DNA of 64,000 bases, taken from positions 62,001 to 126,000 of the forward strand of contig JACKDL010000014.1 in assembly GCA_020633555.1 (NCBI GenBank), written 5' to 3'. Positions 53,140 through 61,482 of the stretch are shown here, piece after piece. This stretch comes from Myxococcales bacterium. Its GTDB lineage: Bacteria > Myxococcota_A > Bradymonadia > UBA7976 > UBA1532. Under the pieces are notes generated by a model. The model was not told the DNA's origin. It ran no database searches and worked only from the letters and a program-made list of their open reading frames with translations. Position 1 is the first letter of the stretch. Each line of letters starts with the position of its first letter. A program made the position numbers and the translations under genes.

Positions 53140-54714
53140 TCAGTCCGCCAGGGCCTCGCGCAGCACCCGCCCCTCGCTCAGGGCGGGGGGCAGCACGCCC
53201 AGCAGCCAGGCCAGCGTGGGGGCCAGATCCACCACCTCGCCGCCGGGGTGCACCCCGGGCCGGATCCCCGCCCCGGCGAAGGCCAGCGGCACCATGCGAT
53301 CGTAGGCGTAGCCGGTCATGTGCACGGCCGGCGCGTCGCCGGCGATGACGAAGGGCGCGGGCAGCGCCACGACGTCGCCCGAGCGCCCGGGCACGTACTG
53401 GTTGAGGATGCGCGTGCGATCGGGCTCGGGGGGCAGCCGCCCGGCGGCCACATCCTCGCGGCTGAAGGCCAGGCGGATGCCCGGCTGCCGGCGGGCCCAG
53501 GCCGCCGCCTCGGCCCGGGCGCGGGGGTCGTCGGCCAGCCACACGTTCAGCTTCTTCACCCAGCGCACCCAGCCCCCCTCGGGCGCCGGCCCCACCGTCG
53601 CCACCAGGTGGGCCTCCAGGGCCCGGCCGAAGGCGTCCTCGTCGATGCGCTGCCCCGGCAGACCCCGGGCCGCCGCGTACTCGGGCGTGGGCGCCACCCC
53701 GTGATCGCCTGTGAGCACGTAGACGATGCGCTCCCGAGGCACCTGCGCCTCCAGGCCCTTGAACAGCCGCGCCAGGGCGGCATCGGCGGCCAGCGCCATG
53801 GCCTCCATGGCCCGGTGGTTGGGGCCGTGCGTGTGCCCCACCATGTCGAACACCGAGAAGCTCACCCCCAACAGATCGGGCGTCTCGTCGGCCCCCAGCC
53901 CCAAGGCCGTGGCCCCCGCCAGCGCCGCGTCCACCAGCCGCTCCATGCCCCAGGGCGACTCGATGAGGGCGGGATCCTGGCCGATGACCCACCGCCCCAG
54001 CTCGCCGGGGCCGCCCTCCTCGCTCACCCCCAGGCCCGGCCCCGCCACCGTCCAGGCCCAGGGCTGCCCCGCTTGCGCCGCCAGGCCCTTGTTCAGCGCC
54101 TGCACCCACGGGGGCAGCGCCCCGCCGTGCCGGTAGCGCGCGCTGCTCATCCAGCGCACCGAGTCGCGGTCCATCCACACCGCCGCGTCGGGCCGGAAGC
54201 CCCCCATGAGGATGGCCGCCCGATCCTTGTGGCTCACGGTCAGCACCTTGGCGGGCAGGCCGGCGTTCTTCAGCGCGTCGCCCAGCGTGGGCGCCCGCAG
54301 GTGGGCGGGCCCCGTGCCCTTGCTGGCGCCGCCCACGGCCGCCGCCGCGTCGGCCACGCAGTAGGCCTTGGCCCCCCGCTCGGCGTCGTACCAGTCGTTC
54401 AGCGGGATGCCCGTGCGCGCCGGCCACGCCCCGGTGAGCACCACCGAGTGCCCGGGGCCCGTCATGCACTGCATCATCTGGTACTCGGCGTTGGGGAACA
54501 CCGCGCCGTGCTCCAGGAAGCGCCGGAAGCCGTCGGGGCCGAAGCGGTCGCGGAACCGGCTCAGGTAGTCGGCGCGGAGCTGGTCGATGACGAGGACCAC
54601 CGCCAGCCGCGGCGGATCAGCCGTCGTCCAGCGGGCGGTGGGGGCCCCGTGGGCGGGGGCCGGCAGGGCGGGGCTCAGCAGGGCCAGGCACAGCAAGCCG
54701 ACAAGTGGACGCAC
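53140..54714 (-). CDS. PafA-type alkaline phosphatase
   Basis: 524 residues with an 18-24 residue signal peptide. Alkaline phosphatase superfamily: metal Asp in VIDQLRADY, nucleophile Thr in QCMTGPGHS (Thr85), then NDWYD, SHKDRAAILM with Lys and Arg of the PafA class, FDMVGHTHGPNH, GDHGVAPTP and a late His in AVHMTGYAYD. This residue set fits PafA, a broad phosphomonoesterase not repressed by phosphate. Periplasmic phosphate scavenging is the likely role. Confidence 0.9.
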   Translation of the reverse strand: MRPLVGLLCLALLSPALPAPAHGAPTARWTTADPPRLAVVLVIDQLRADYLSRFRDRFGPDGFRRFLEHGAVFPNAEYQMMQCMTGPGHSVVLTGAWPARTGIPLNDWYDAERGAKAYCVADAAAAVGGASKGTGPAHLRAPTLGDALKNAGLPAKVLTVSHKDRAAILMGGFRPDAAVWMDRDSVRWMSSARYRHGGALPPWVQALNKGLAAQAGQPWAWTVAGPGLGVSEEGGPGELGRWVIGQDPALIESPWGMERLVDAALAGATALGLGADETPDLLGVSFSVFDMVGHTHGPNHRAMEAMALAADAALARLFKGLEAQVPRERIVYVLTGDHGVAPTPEYAAARGLPGQRIDEDAFGRALEAHLVATVGPAPEGGWVRWVKKLNVWLADDPRARAEAAAWARRQPGIRLAFSREDVAAGRLPPEPDRTRILNQYVPGRSGDVVALPAPFVIAGDAPAVHMTGYAYDRMVPLAFAGAGIRPGVHPGGEVVDLAPTLAWLLGVLPPALSEGRVLREALAD

Positions 54715-54777
54715 GGGCCTCTCCCGATGGGGTGATGCCGCTCATCTACCACCGCCGGGTTTCTTCCAGGTGACGAT

Positions 54778-56169
54778 CTACTCGGCCGCGGCCGCCGCGC
54801 TGGCCGGCAACGCCGCCGGGGCCAGGGTGATGGTGACCCGCGGCGCCCGGGAGCCCGCGGCCGCCGGCTGGGCCACGGCCACCTGGTTGCGCCAGGTGGA
54901 GATGTGCGGCGGCTCGGGCACGGCCTCGCCGCCCCGCAGCGCCACGAAGCCCGCCAGCAGGGCCACCAGGGTGCCGGCGGCGGCCAACAGCCACACGCTG
55001 CGGCGGGTGTCGTGCACAGTGCTCAGGTGCACGGCGCTGGGGTGCACCGCGCTGGGGTGCACCGCGCTGGCATGCACCGCGCTGGCATGCACCGCGCTGG
55101 GCTCGTGCAGCACCACCCGCTGCACCCGCGGCGAGGGCGCAGGCACCTCAGCCGTTGGCGCGACCTCGGCCGGCATCACCGTGGGCGCCCGCAGGCTCGC
55201 CCGGGCCGCCCGCAGCGCGCGCCGCATGGCCCGCGCGTCGGGGTAGCGATCCTCGGGGTCCTTCGCCAGCGCCCGGTGCACCACCGCGGCCACCGCCGCC
55301 GGCACCCGCCCACCGCTGGCCTCCACCAGCGAAGGCAGCGCCTGGCGCACGTGCGCCCGCAGCACCTCGTGGGTGGTGGGCCCGTTGAAGGGCAGCCGCC
55401 CGCACAGCATGCGCCAGGCCACCACGCCCAGGGCGTACAGGTCGGTGCGCCCGTCAATGCCGCCCCGCAGGATCTGCTCGGGGGCCATGTACTGGGGCGT
55501 GCCGCACACCTGGTGGCGCTGGGTGACCTCCACCGCCAGCCGCCGGGCCAGCCCCGAGTCGGCCGCGTCGTCGGCGAAGCGCGCGATGCCGAAGTCCAGC
55601 ACCTTCACCTGCGGCTCGTCGTCCTCGCCGGCCACCACGAACAGGTTGTCGGGCTTCAGATCCCGGTGCACCACCTGCCGGTCGTGGGCATGCGCCAGCG
55701 CCGGCAGCACCTGATCCAGCAGGTCCAGCGCCCGCTCCAGGGGCAGCGGCCCCTGGCGGATCTCGTCGGTGAGCACGTGCCCGTCCAGCAGCTCCATGGC
55801 CAGGAACAGGCCGCCGTCGGGCAGCTCGCCGTGGTCGTGCACCACCGCGATGTTGGGGTGGCTGAGGTTGCTGGCGATGCGCGCGCCCCGGGTGAACCGC
55901 TCGCGCTCGCCCGCCTGCCCCGCGGGCACCCGCTTCAGCGCCACCAGCCGCTCGGTGTGCGCCTGCCAGGCCGACCACACCTCGCCGCCCATGCCGCCCA
56001 CGCCCACCAGATCCCGCAGGGTGTAGCGCTGGGCCACCACCTCGCCGGCCCGGTCGCGCACCAGCGCGCCGCGGTCGTGGGGACAGCGGCCGCCCTGCAC
56101 GGCCGGGAAGGTGCGGTTGCAGCGGGGGCAGCGGAGCGCGGGCGGCGGGGGCGGGGTGGGGCTCGGCAT
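54778..56169 (-). CDS. Atypical Ser/Thr kinase with zinc-ribbon-like N-terminus
   Basis: 463 residues. Residues 14-32 hold CPRC...CPHD, a zinc-ribbon-like knuckle. Kinase domain at about 50-315: the glycine loop reads GVGGMGGEV, one Gly longer than the usual GxGGMGEV; Lys79 is present; the alpha-C position that holds Glu in the other local kinases is Gly95 (RFTRGARIAS). HRDLKPDN 168-175 and DFG 192-194 are intact. A 15-base DNA repeat encodes an SAVHx repeat before one membrane helix (WLLAAAGTLVALLAGFVAL). It may have altered activity. Confidence 0.88.
   Translation of the reverse strand: MPSPTPPPPPALRCPRCNRTFPAVQGGRCPHDRGALVRDRAGEVVAQRYTLRDLVGVGGMGGEVWSAWQAHTERLVALKRVPAGQAGERERFTRGARIASNLSHPNIAVVHDHGELPDGGLFLAMELLDGHVLTDEIRQGPLPLERALDLLDQVLPALAHAHDRQVVHRDLKPDNLFVVAGEDDEPQVKVLDFGIARFADDAADSGLARRLAVEVTQRHQVCGTPQYMAPEQILRGGIDGRTDLYALGVVAWRMLCGRLPFNGPTTHEVLRAHVRQALPSLVEASGGRVPAAVAAVVHRALAKDPEDRYPDARAMRRALRAARASLRAPTVMPAEVAPTAEVPAPSPRVQRVVLHEPSAVHASAVHASAVHPSAVHPSAVHLSTVHDTRRSVWLLAAAGTLVALLAGFVALRGGEAVPEPPHISTWRNQVAVAQPAAAGSRAPRVTITLAPAALPASAAAAAE
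55012..55101. repeat. Six tandem 15-base units
   Basis: Units of the form GTGCACCGCGCTGGG (variants ATGCACCGCGCTGGC, GTGCACAGTGCTCAG) run in frame and encode S-[AT]-V-H-[APL] repeats between kinase domain and membrane helix. Confidence 0.85.
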
Positions 56170-56318
56170 GGGGGCCTCCGAAGGGCGTCCGGCGCGGGGC
56201 CGGTTTTGCCCGGGGGACGGCCGCGCCGGGCCCCTGTTGCGCGGGAAGTGGCCAGGGGTTGCGCCCGTGGGGCCGGCTCGCCACCCTGCGCCCGTCGACG
56301 ACCGACGGAGGAGCGATC

Positions 56319-58121
56319 ATGGACGTCCTGGTCATCAACTGCGGCAGCAGCAGCGTGAAGTTCGACGTGCTCGATGCCCACAGCGGCGTGCGCCGGCTGG
56401 AGGCGCAGGCCGAGCGGGTGGGCAGCGCCGGGTGCACCGTCACCGTGGACGGCGACGCCATCGCCTGCCCCCACGGCGATCACGCCGCCACCATCGCGCT
56501 CATGCTCGAGAAGGTCGACGTGGACGCCCTGGGCGCCGTGGGCCACCGCATGGTGCACGGCGGCACGAAGTTCCGCGCGCCGGTCCTCATCGACGACGCG
56601 GTGGTGCAGGCGGTGGAGGACCTCATCCCGCTGGCGCCCCTGCACAACCCTGCCAACCTGGCCGGCGTGCGGGCCGCCCTGGCCGCCCTGCCCGACCTGC
56701 CCCACGTGGCCGTCTTCGACACCGCCTTCCACGCCACCCTGCCCCGGCGCGCCCAGGCGTACGCCATCCCGCAGGACCTGGCGCAGAAGCACGGCCTGCG
56801 CCGCTACGGGTTCCACGGCACCAGCCACCAGTGGGTGGCCCGCCGCGCCGCCGATCACCTGCAGGCCGACATCCGCGACCTGCGCATCATCACCTGCCAC
56901 CTGGGCAACGGCAGCAGCGTCACCGCCGTGGAGCGCGGCTGCAGCGTCGAGACCAGCATGGGCCTGACCCCGCTCGAGGGCCTGGTCATGGGCACCCGCT
57001 GCGGCGACGTGGATCCCGGCATCCTGCTCACGCTCATGCGCGCCGAGGGCCTGGACGTAGACGGCCTGGACCGCCTGCTGAACCGCGAGAGCGGGCTGCG
57101 GGGGCTCAGCGGCCTGAGCAACGACCTGCGCGACATCGAGGCCCAAGCCGCCGAGGGCCACGAGGGCGCCCGGCTGGCCATCCAGGTGTTCGCCCACCGC
57201 CTGCGCAAGTACATCGGCGCCTACGCGGCGGTCATGGGCGGGGTGGACGCCATCGTCTTCACCGCCGGCATCGGCGAGCACTCGGCCCTCATGCGGCACC
57301 GGGTGGCGCAGCGCCTGGACTTCCTGGGCGCCAGCCTGGACGAGGACAAGAACCGCGACGCCAAGGTCAGCCCCGAGGCCCCCGTCTTCGAGATCTCGCC
57401 CTCGCGCAGCCGGGTGAAGGTGCTGGTGGTGGCCACCGACGAGGCCCACGCCATCGCCGACGCCGCCGCCAGGCTGGTGGGCGAGCAGCACAAGCCCGGC
57501 GACGCGGGCGGCATCCCCATCGCCGTCAGCGCCCGACACATCCACCTCACGCAGGAGGCCGTGGAGATCCTGTTCGGTGAAGGCCACGAGCTGACCCCGG
57601 TGAAGAACCTGAGCCAGCCCGGCCAGTACGCCTGCGCCGAGACCCTGGACGTCATCGGCCCCAAGCGCCGCCTGGACGGCGTGCGGGTGCTGGGCCCCAC
57701 CCGCCCCAAGTGCCAGGTCGAGATCAGCCGCACCGACGAGTTCCACCTGGGCCTGGACGCCCCCGTCCGTCAGAGCGGCCACGTCCAGAACAGCCCCGGC
57801 GTGACCCTGCAGGGCCCCGCCGGCAGCCTCACCCTGGAGGAAGGCGTCATCTGCGCCTGGCGCCACATCCACATGACCCCCGCCGACGCCGAGCGCTTCG
57901 GCGTGAAGGACAAGGATCTGGTGAGCGTGGCCGTGGACACCGAGGGCCGCGACCTGGTGTTCGGCGATGTGATGGTGCGCGTCTCGCCCAAGTACGCGCT
58001 GGAGATGCACATCGACACCGACGAGGCCAACGCCGCAGAGATCCCGCGCGAAGGCCTGGACGGCCTGCTGGTGGACACCGGCCGCAGCGCCACCATCCTG
58101 CGGCGGCGCATGGACCGCTGA
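56319..58121 (+). CDS. Acetate kinase fused to PduL-type phosphotransacylase
   Basis: 600 residues. Residues 1-395 are acetate kinase: VLVINCGSSSVK, GHRMVHGG, FDTAFHATLP, RYGFHGTSH, CHLGNGSS, FTAGIGEHS. Residues about 405-600 are PduL, the phosphotransacylase unrelated to Pta: SARHIHLTQEAVEILFG near 410 and CAWRHIHMTPADAERFGV near 535 supply zinc His ligands. A single protein would thus convert acetyl-CoA plus phosphate to acetate plus ATP, with acetyl phosphate made and used in one chain. ATG 56319 follows GGAGGAG. Confidence 0.93.
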   Translation: MDVLVINCGSSSVKFDVLDAHSGVRRLEAQAERVGSAGCTVTVDGDAIACPHGDHAATIALMLEKVDVDALGAVGHRMVHGGTKFRAPVLIDDAVVQAVEDLIPLAPLHNPANLAGVRAALAALPDLPHVAVFDTAFHATLPRRAQAYAIPQDLAQKHGLRRYGFHGTSHQWVARRAADHLQADIRDLRIITCHLGNGSSVTAVERGCSVETSMGLTPLEGLVMGTRCGDVDPGILLTLMRAEGLDVDGLDRLLNRESGLRGLSGLSNDLRDIEAQAAEGHEGARLAIQVFAHRLRKYIGAYAAVMGGVDAIVFTAGIGEHSALMRHRVAQRLDFLGASLDEDKNRDAKVSPEAPVFEISPSRSRVKVLVVATDEAHAIADAAARLVGEQHKPGDAGGIPIAVSARHIHLTQEAVEILFGEGHELTPVKNLSQPGQYACAETLDVIGPKRRLDGVRVLGPTRPKCQVEISRTDEFHLGLDAPVRQSGHVQNSPGVTLQGPAGSLTLEEGVICAWRHIHMTPADAERFGVKDKDLVSVAVDTEGRDLVFGDVMVRVSPKYALEMHIDTDEANAAEIPREGLDGLLVDTGRSATILRRRMDR

Positions 58122-58138
58122 GGGCCGGGCGCCGGCGT

Positions 58139-58822
58139 CTAGCGGCTGGGCGGCCGGTGTCCACCGCGGTGGACACCGCGCGGGGGCGCCGGGGCCTCCA
58201 GCGAGCGCGCCAGGCGGATGAAGGGCGCGGTGTAGAGCCAGCCGCTCACGTAGGAGAAGACGAGCCCCCCGTAGATCCCCACGGCGCCCAAGAGCGCCAG
58301 GGCGGGGTCCAGCGCGGGCCACACGCCCAGCAGGTGGGCGGCCAGGCAGAAGAACCCCCAGCCCAGGAAGTTGGTCTTCAGCTTCCCGTAGATGCTGCTC
58401 TCGACCCGCACGCCGTGGGCGGCCATGAAGCGGCGAACCCCCGCCACCCAGAACTCGCGGAGCAGGTAGGCCACGAGCACCAGCGCCGGCGGCCCCCCGT
58501 CGAGCCGGCTCGGGGCGAGCAGCGCGGTGGCGCAGAACACCTGATCCGCGAGCTGGTCGAGGATGGCCCCCAGGTGGGTCACCTGACCCAGACGCCGCGC
58601 CAGGTAGCCGTCCAGGTAGTCGGTGAGGCCGGCCACGAACCCCAGGGCCAGCCCCAGCCGCCCGTATGCGGGGTGCGCTATCAGCTCGGCCGCCACCAGG
58701 ATGAGCACCAGGCGCGATCCGGTGACCAGGTTGGGGAGCCGCTGCCGCAGGCGCGCCCCCAGGGCGGGCTGGTCGCGGTCCGCGATGCCGCGCGGCGCAG
58801 GTTCGAGGGCGAGGTCAGCCAT
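58139..58822 (-). CDS. CDP-alcohol phosphatidyltransferase (PgsA-like)
   Basis: 227 residues, about six membrane helices. The CDP-alcohol phosphotransferase motif is complete: DGYLAR, eight residues, G, three, D, three, D (ending GAILDQLAD). It joins a CDP-diacylglycerol or similar head-group donor to an alcohol; PgsA-like phosphatidylglycerophosphate synthesis is the default guess. Its start shares one base with the stop of the small upstream gene. Confidence 0.88.
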   Translation of the reverse strand: MADLALEPAPRGIADRDQPALGARLRQRLPNLVTGSRLVLILVAAELIAHPAYGRLGLALGFVAGLTDYLDGYLARRLGQVTHLGAILDQLADQVFCATALLAPSRLDGGPPALVLVAYLLREFWVAGVRRFMAAHGVRVESSIYGKLKTNFLGWGFFCLAAHLLGVWPALDPALALLGAVGIYGGLVFSYVSGWLYTAPFIRLARSLEAPAPPRGVHRGGHRPPSR

Positions 58823-59115
58823 CAGCGCACGCTGGCCTGCAGGCAGGGCGCCTGGGGCTCCGTCTCCCAGCCACACGCCCGGAGCGAGCGCTCCAGGTGA
58901 TCGGCCAGGCTGTCCAGGGTGCCCTGGCGCTCGCCACCGCTCGGGAAGACCAGCACCCATCCACCCCCACAGGGGCGGAACCGCGCGTACGCCCGCCCGG
59001 GCGGGCCGCCCACGACCTGCACGGCGATCCCCTCGGCCCCCACCTGCACCTCGAGCGGGTAGCTCGCCACGACATCACAGAAGCGCGACACCAGATACTC
59101 TCGAGCCTGACTCAT
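58822..59115 (-). CDS. Small hypothetical protein coupled to phosphatidyltransferase
   Basis: 97 residues, soluble. Three cysteines scattered, no family recognised. ATG ATG at 59118/59115: GGAGG lies three bases before the first and six before the second, so 59115 (MSQAREYLV) is preferred. The stop overlaps the phosphatidyltransferase start (TGATG). About 240 bases with no gene precede it; I see no clear promoter there. Confidence 0.6.
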   Translation of the reverse strand: MSQAREYLVSRFCDVVASYPLEVQVGAEGIAVQVVGGPPGRAYARFRPCGGGWVLVFPSGGERQGTLDSLADHLERSLRACGWETEPQAPCLQASVR

Positions 59116-59356
59116 CATGTGCCTCCCCCCCTCTCTGCCTGAATCCGCCCCCTCCCCCGCCGCCGGTCGACGCTCGGCGCGGTCGGTGGGGCGTCGGGGG
59201 CGATTTTCAAGATGTGTGCCACCAGCGCCGATGGAGGACGCCGCCCGCACCGGTGGCGGCGCGGGTCGGGCGCGATGGCATCCAACAGATGAAACTGGGC
59301 TATGGGTGCTCCAGGTGGAGCCCGAACACACCGGTTCAGGTGGCGTGAACGGGGGA

Positions 59357-60073
59357 TCAGCGCTCGGCGGCCGAGGCCTCGATGGCCAGCCGGAGCGCGC
59401 GGGCCTGCGCCTCGAGGCGCTGCAGGCTGCCGTGAAGCGCCCGCGCGTCCGCGTGGGCCAGCGCCCGAAGCGCCGGACGGTCGGTCAACAGGGGCAGCGT
59501 GCCATCCACGCACCGCGCGAGGCGACGGACGGCCTTGACCACCGGGTTCAGGGGGGGCCGGCCGCCGCCGCGGGCGCGCTCCGCCGGGATCTCGGTCTTC
59601 AGCCGCGCCACGCTCCACCCGGCCTCGACGGCGCGCTCGATCAGCCCGGGCTGGTGCGGCTCCGGCACCGGCAGGACCGCGCGGAGGTGGCTGACGCCCA
59701 GGCCCTGACAGCGCGCCAGCCCGCCCAGCCGCTGCACCAGCTCGAACACCGCCACCGCCTGGTGCAGCCCGGAGCGGCTCAGGGGCATGGCGGGGTGCGC
59801 GGCCAGCCGCCGCAGCGACATGTCCTTGCGCGACCGCTCACGCAGGCGGTGGATGTCCCCGCCGTAGAAGCGGCTGAGGATCAGGCGCCCCACGCCCACG
59901 GCGAAGCTCAGGCTGGAGCTGCGGTGGAGCGCGGCGATGCTGTGGGCGCACTCGGCCACCGTGACGTCGCAGACCGCCCAGGCCACCAGCTCGCGCTCCC
60001 CCGAACCGTCCTCCCCCGCGTCCTCCCCCACCCCGTCCACCACCACCTCAGGAACCTGCGCCTCGCGAGCCAT
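59357..60073 (-). CDS. Hypothetical protein with HTH-like helical blocks
   Basis: 238 residues. The middle is helical: FYGGDIHRLRERSRKDMSLRRLA, then LGVSHLRAVLPV, then IERAVEAGWSVARLKTEI. The spacing of S-H-L, a charged turn and GWSVxxL resembles the DNA-binding helices of DUF1016 or ParB-like proteins, but this is not secure. The C-terminus is basic and coil-forming. ATG 60073 follows GGAGG. It is divergent from the inositol-phosphotransferase-like gene. Confidence 0.65.
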   Translation of the reverse strand: MAREAQVPEVVVDGVGEDAGEDGSGERELVAWAVCDVTVAECAHSIAALHRSSSLSFAVGVGRLILSRFYGGDIHRLRERSRKDMSLRRLAAHPAMPLSRSGLHQAVAVFELVQRLGGLARCQGLGVSHLRAVLPVPEPHQPGLIERAVEAGWSVARLKTEIPAERARGGGRPPLNPVVKAVRRLARCVDGTLPLLTDRPALRALAHADARALHGSLQRLEAQARALRLAIEASAAER

Positions 60074-60188
60074 GGGTACCTCCCCGGACCCGATCTGATG
60101 AAGCAACGCCCGTGCCGCGGCGCCATGGCATGGCCGTTGCTCAGGAGCCCGGACACAGAGGCCCCGACACAGGCTGAAGGAGGCGCCC

Positions 60189-61478
60189 TTGAAGCTCACC
60201 CACCCGCAGGTCCCCTGGCCAACACCCAACCCGCTCAGCGCCGGGCGCCCGGGACCGACGCTCCTGCTCTGGTACCCGCACCGCGTGGCCGGCACGCCCC
60301 TGCTCCGGGTCCTGGGGCTCACCCTCGCGAAGCGGGCCGTGCTCTCGGCCCAGCAAGCGGGGTTCGAGCGGATCGTCATCGCGGCTCATCCCGCCGATCA
60401 CCCCGGCATCCAGGCCGAGCTGGCCGACGATCGGGTGCACGCCCAGGTCGAGCTGGACCACCACCCGCGACCCACGCACGAGCTCGCGCTGGCGCTCGGC
60501 GATCGGGTCTGGACCCGCGCCGCGCTGACGGCCATCGCCGCGCCGCTGCGGGGCGACGCGACGCTGCGCGCGCTGGTGGACGACGCCCGCCGGCCGACGG
60601 GTCTGTTCCGCGTGGGTGCGCGTCAGCTCGCCCGGCTGGGGCTCGAACCCGACCGGCTCGGCGAGGCCCTGTCCGCCTGGCCCGCCGCGGCGCTCGAGCA
60701 AGTGCAGGCGGGCCCCTGCGTGGCCCCCGTAGGCGCGGGCCACCCCCTGCGTCCGGCCGAGGATCTCCTCCTGCAGGCGCTGCGCAAGCCGGCCGACGGC
60801 ATGATCTCGCGCCACATCAACCGGCACATCTCCCTGGCAATCTCGCGGCGCCTGGCGAAGACCGCCGTCCGCCCCAACCACATCACCGCGGTGGTGGCCT
60901 TCATCGGCGTGCTCTCGGGGCCCCTCGCCTGGTACGGCGGCGCCTACTGGGGCCTGGCGCTGGGCGCGCTGTGCTACTACCTGGCGGCCATCCTCGACGG
61001 CTGCGACGGCGAGATCTCGCGGCTCAAGGCCCTGGGCTCGCCGCTCGGGGCCTGGCTGGACACCATCACCGACAACGTGGTGTGCCTGTCGTTCATCCTC
61101 GGGGCCTACGGCCGCGTCCAGGCGGACGCGCCCGGGCGCCTGTGGGCGTGGGTGGGGCTGGTGGGCGTCGGCTTCTTCCTGCTGACGCTCATTCCCCGCT
61201 ACTACGTGATGGCCACGCGCATGGGCTCGGGCGACTACCAGAAGCTCGCGGCCACGCAGCGGGCCGTGGCGCCCAGCGGCTTCGGGCGGGTGGTGCAGGG
61301 GGCCAAGGACGTGGTGTTCCGCAACGACTTCCTGCCCTTCTTCGCCTTCGTCACGGCGCTCCTGGGCCACCCGGGTGTGTTCCTGCTGCCCTTCGCCGTC
61401 GGCGCAGTGTTCGCCGCCGGCGACGCGGTCTGGCCCCTCCTGCAGCCCCGCCCCGCCTCGACCCCGTCCCGCGCCTGA
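60189..61478 (+). CDS. CDP-alcohol phosphatidyltransferase with degenerate nucleotidyltransferase domain
   Basis: 429 residues. The first 200 residues have a Rossmann-like alpha/beta pattern but lack the usual nucleotidyltransferase metal and G-rich loops. From about 215 on there are six membrane helices with the CDP-alcohol motif DGEISR, eight residues, G, three, D, three, D (Ser replaces Ala). The overall plan recalls the bifunctional IPCT/DIPPS enzymes of di-inositol-phosphate synthesis, with the first half probably inactive. TTG 60189 is used: AAGGAGG lies five bases upstream. Confidence 0.78.
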   Translation: MKLTHPQVPWPTPNPLSAGRPGPTLLLWYPHRVAGTPLLRVLGLTLAKRAVLSAQQAGFERIVIAAHPADHPGIQAELADDRVHAQVELDHHPRPTHELALALGDRVWTRAALTAIAAPLRGDATLRALVDDARRPTGLFRVGARQLARLGLEPDRLGEALSAWPAAALEQVQAGPCVAPVGAGHPLRPAEDLLLQALRKPADGMISRHINRHISLAISRRLAKTAVRPNHITAVVAFIGVLSGPLAWYGGAYWGLALGALCYYLAAILDGCDGEISRLKALGSPLGAWLDTITDNVVCLSFILGAYGRVQADAPGRLWAWVGLVGVGFFLLTLIPRYYVMATRMGSGDYQKLAATQRAVAPSGFGRVVQGAKDVVFRNDFLPFFAFVTALLGHPGVFLLPFAVGAVFAAGDAVWPLLQPRPASTPSRA

Positions 61479-61482
61479 CCGC

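Noticed and set aside
59116..59356. Possible gene in the 240-base gap
   Set aside because: Open frames here are extensions of antisense or shadow frames with no ribosome site or domain.
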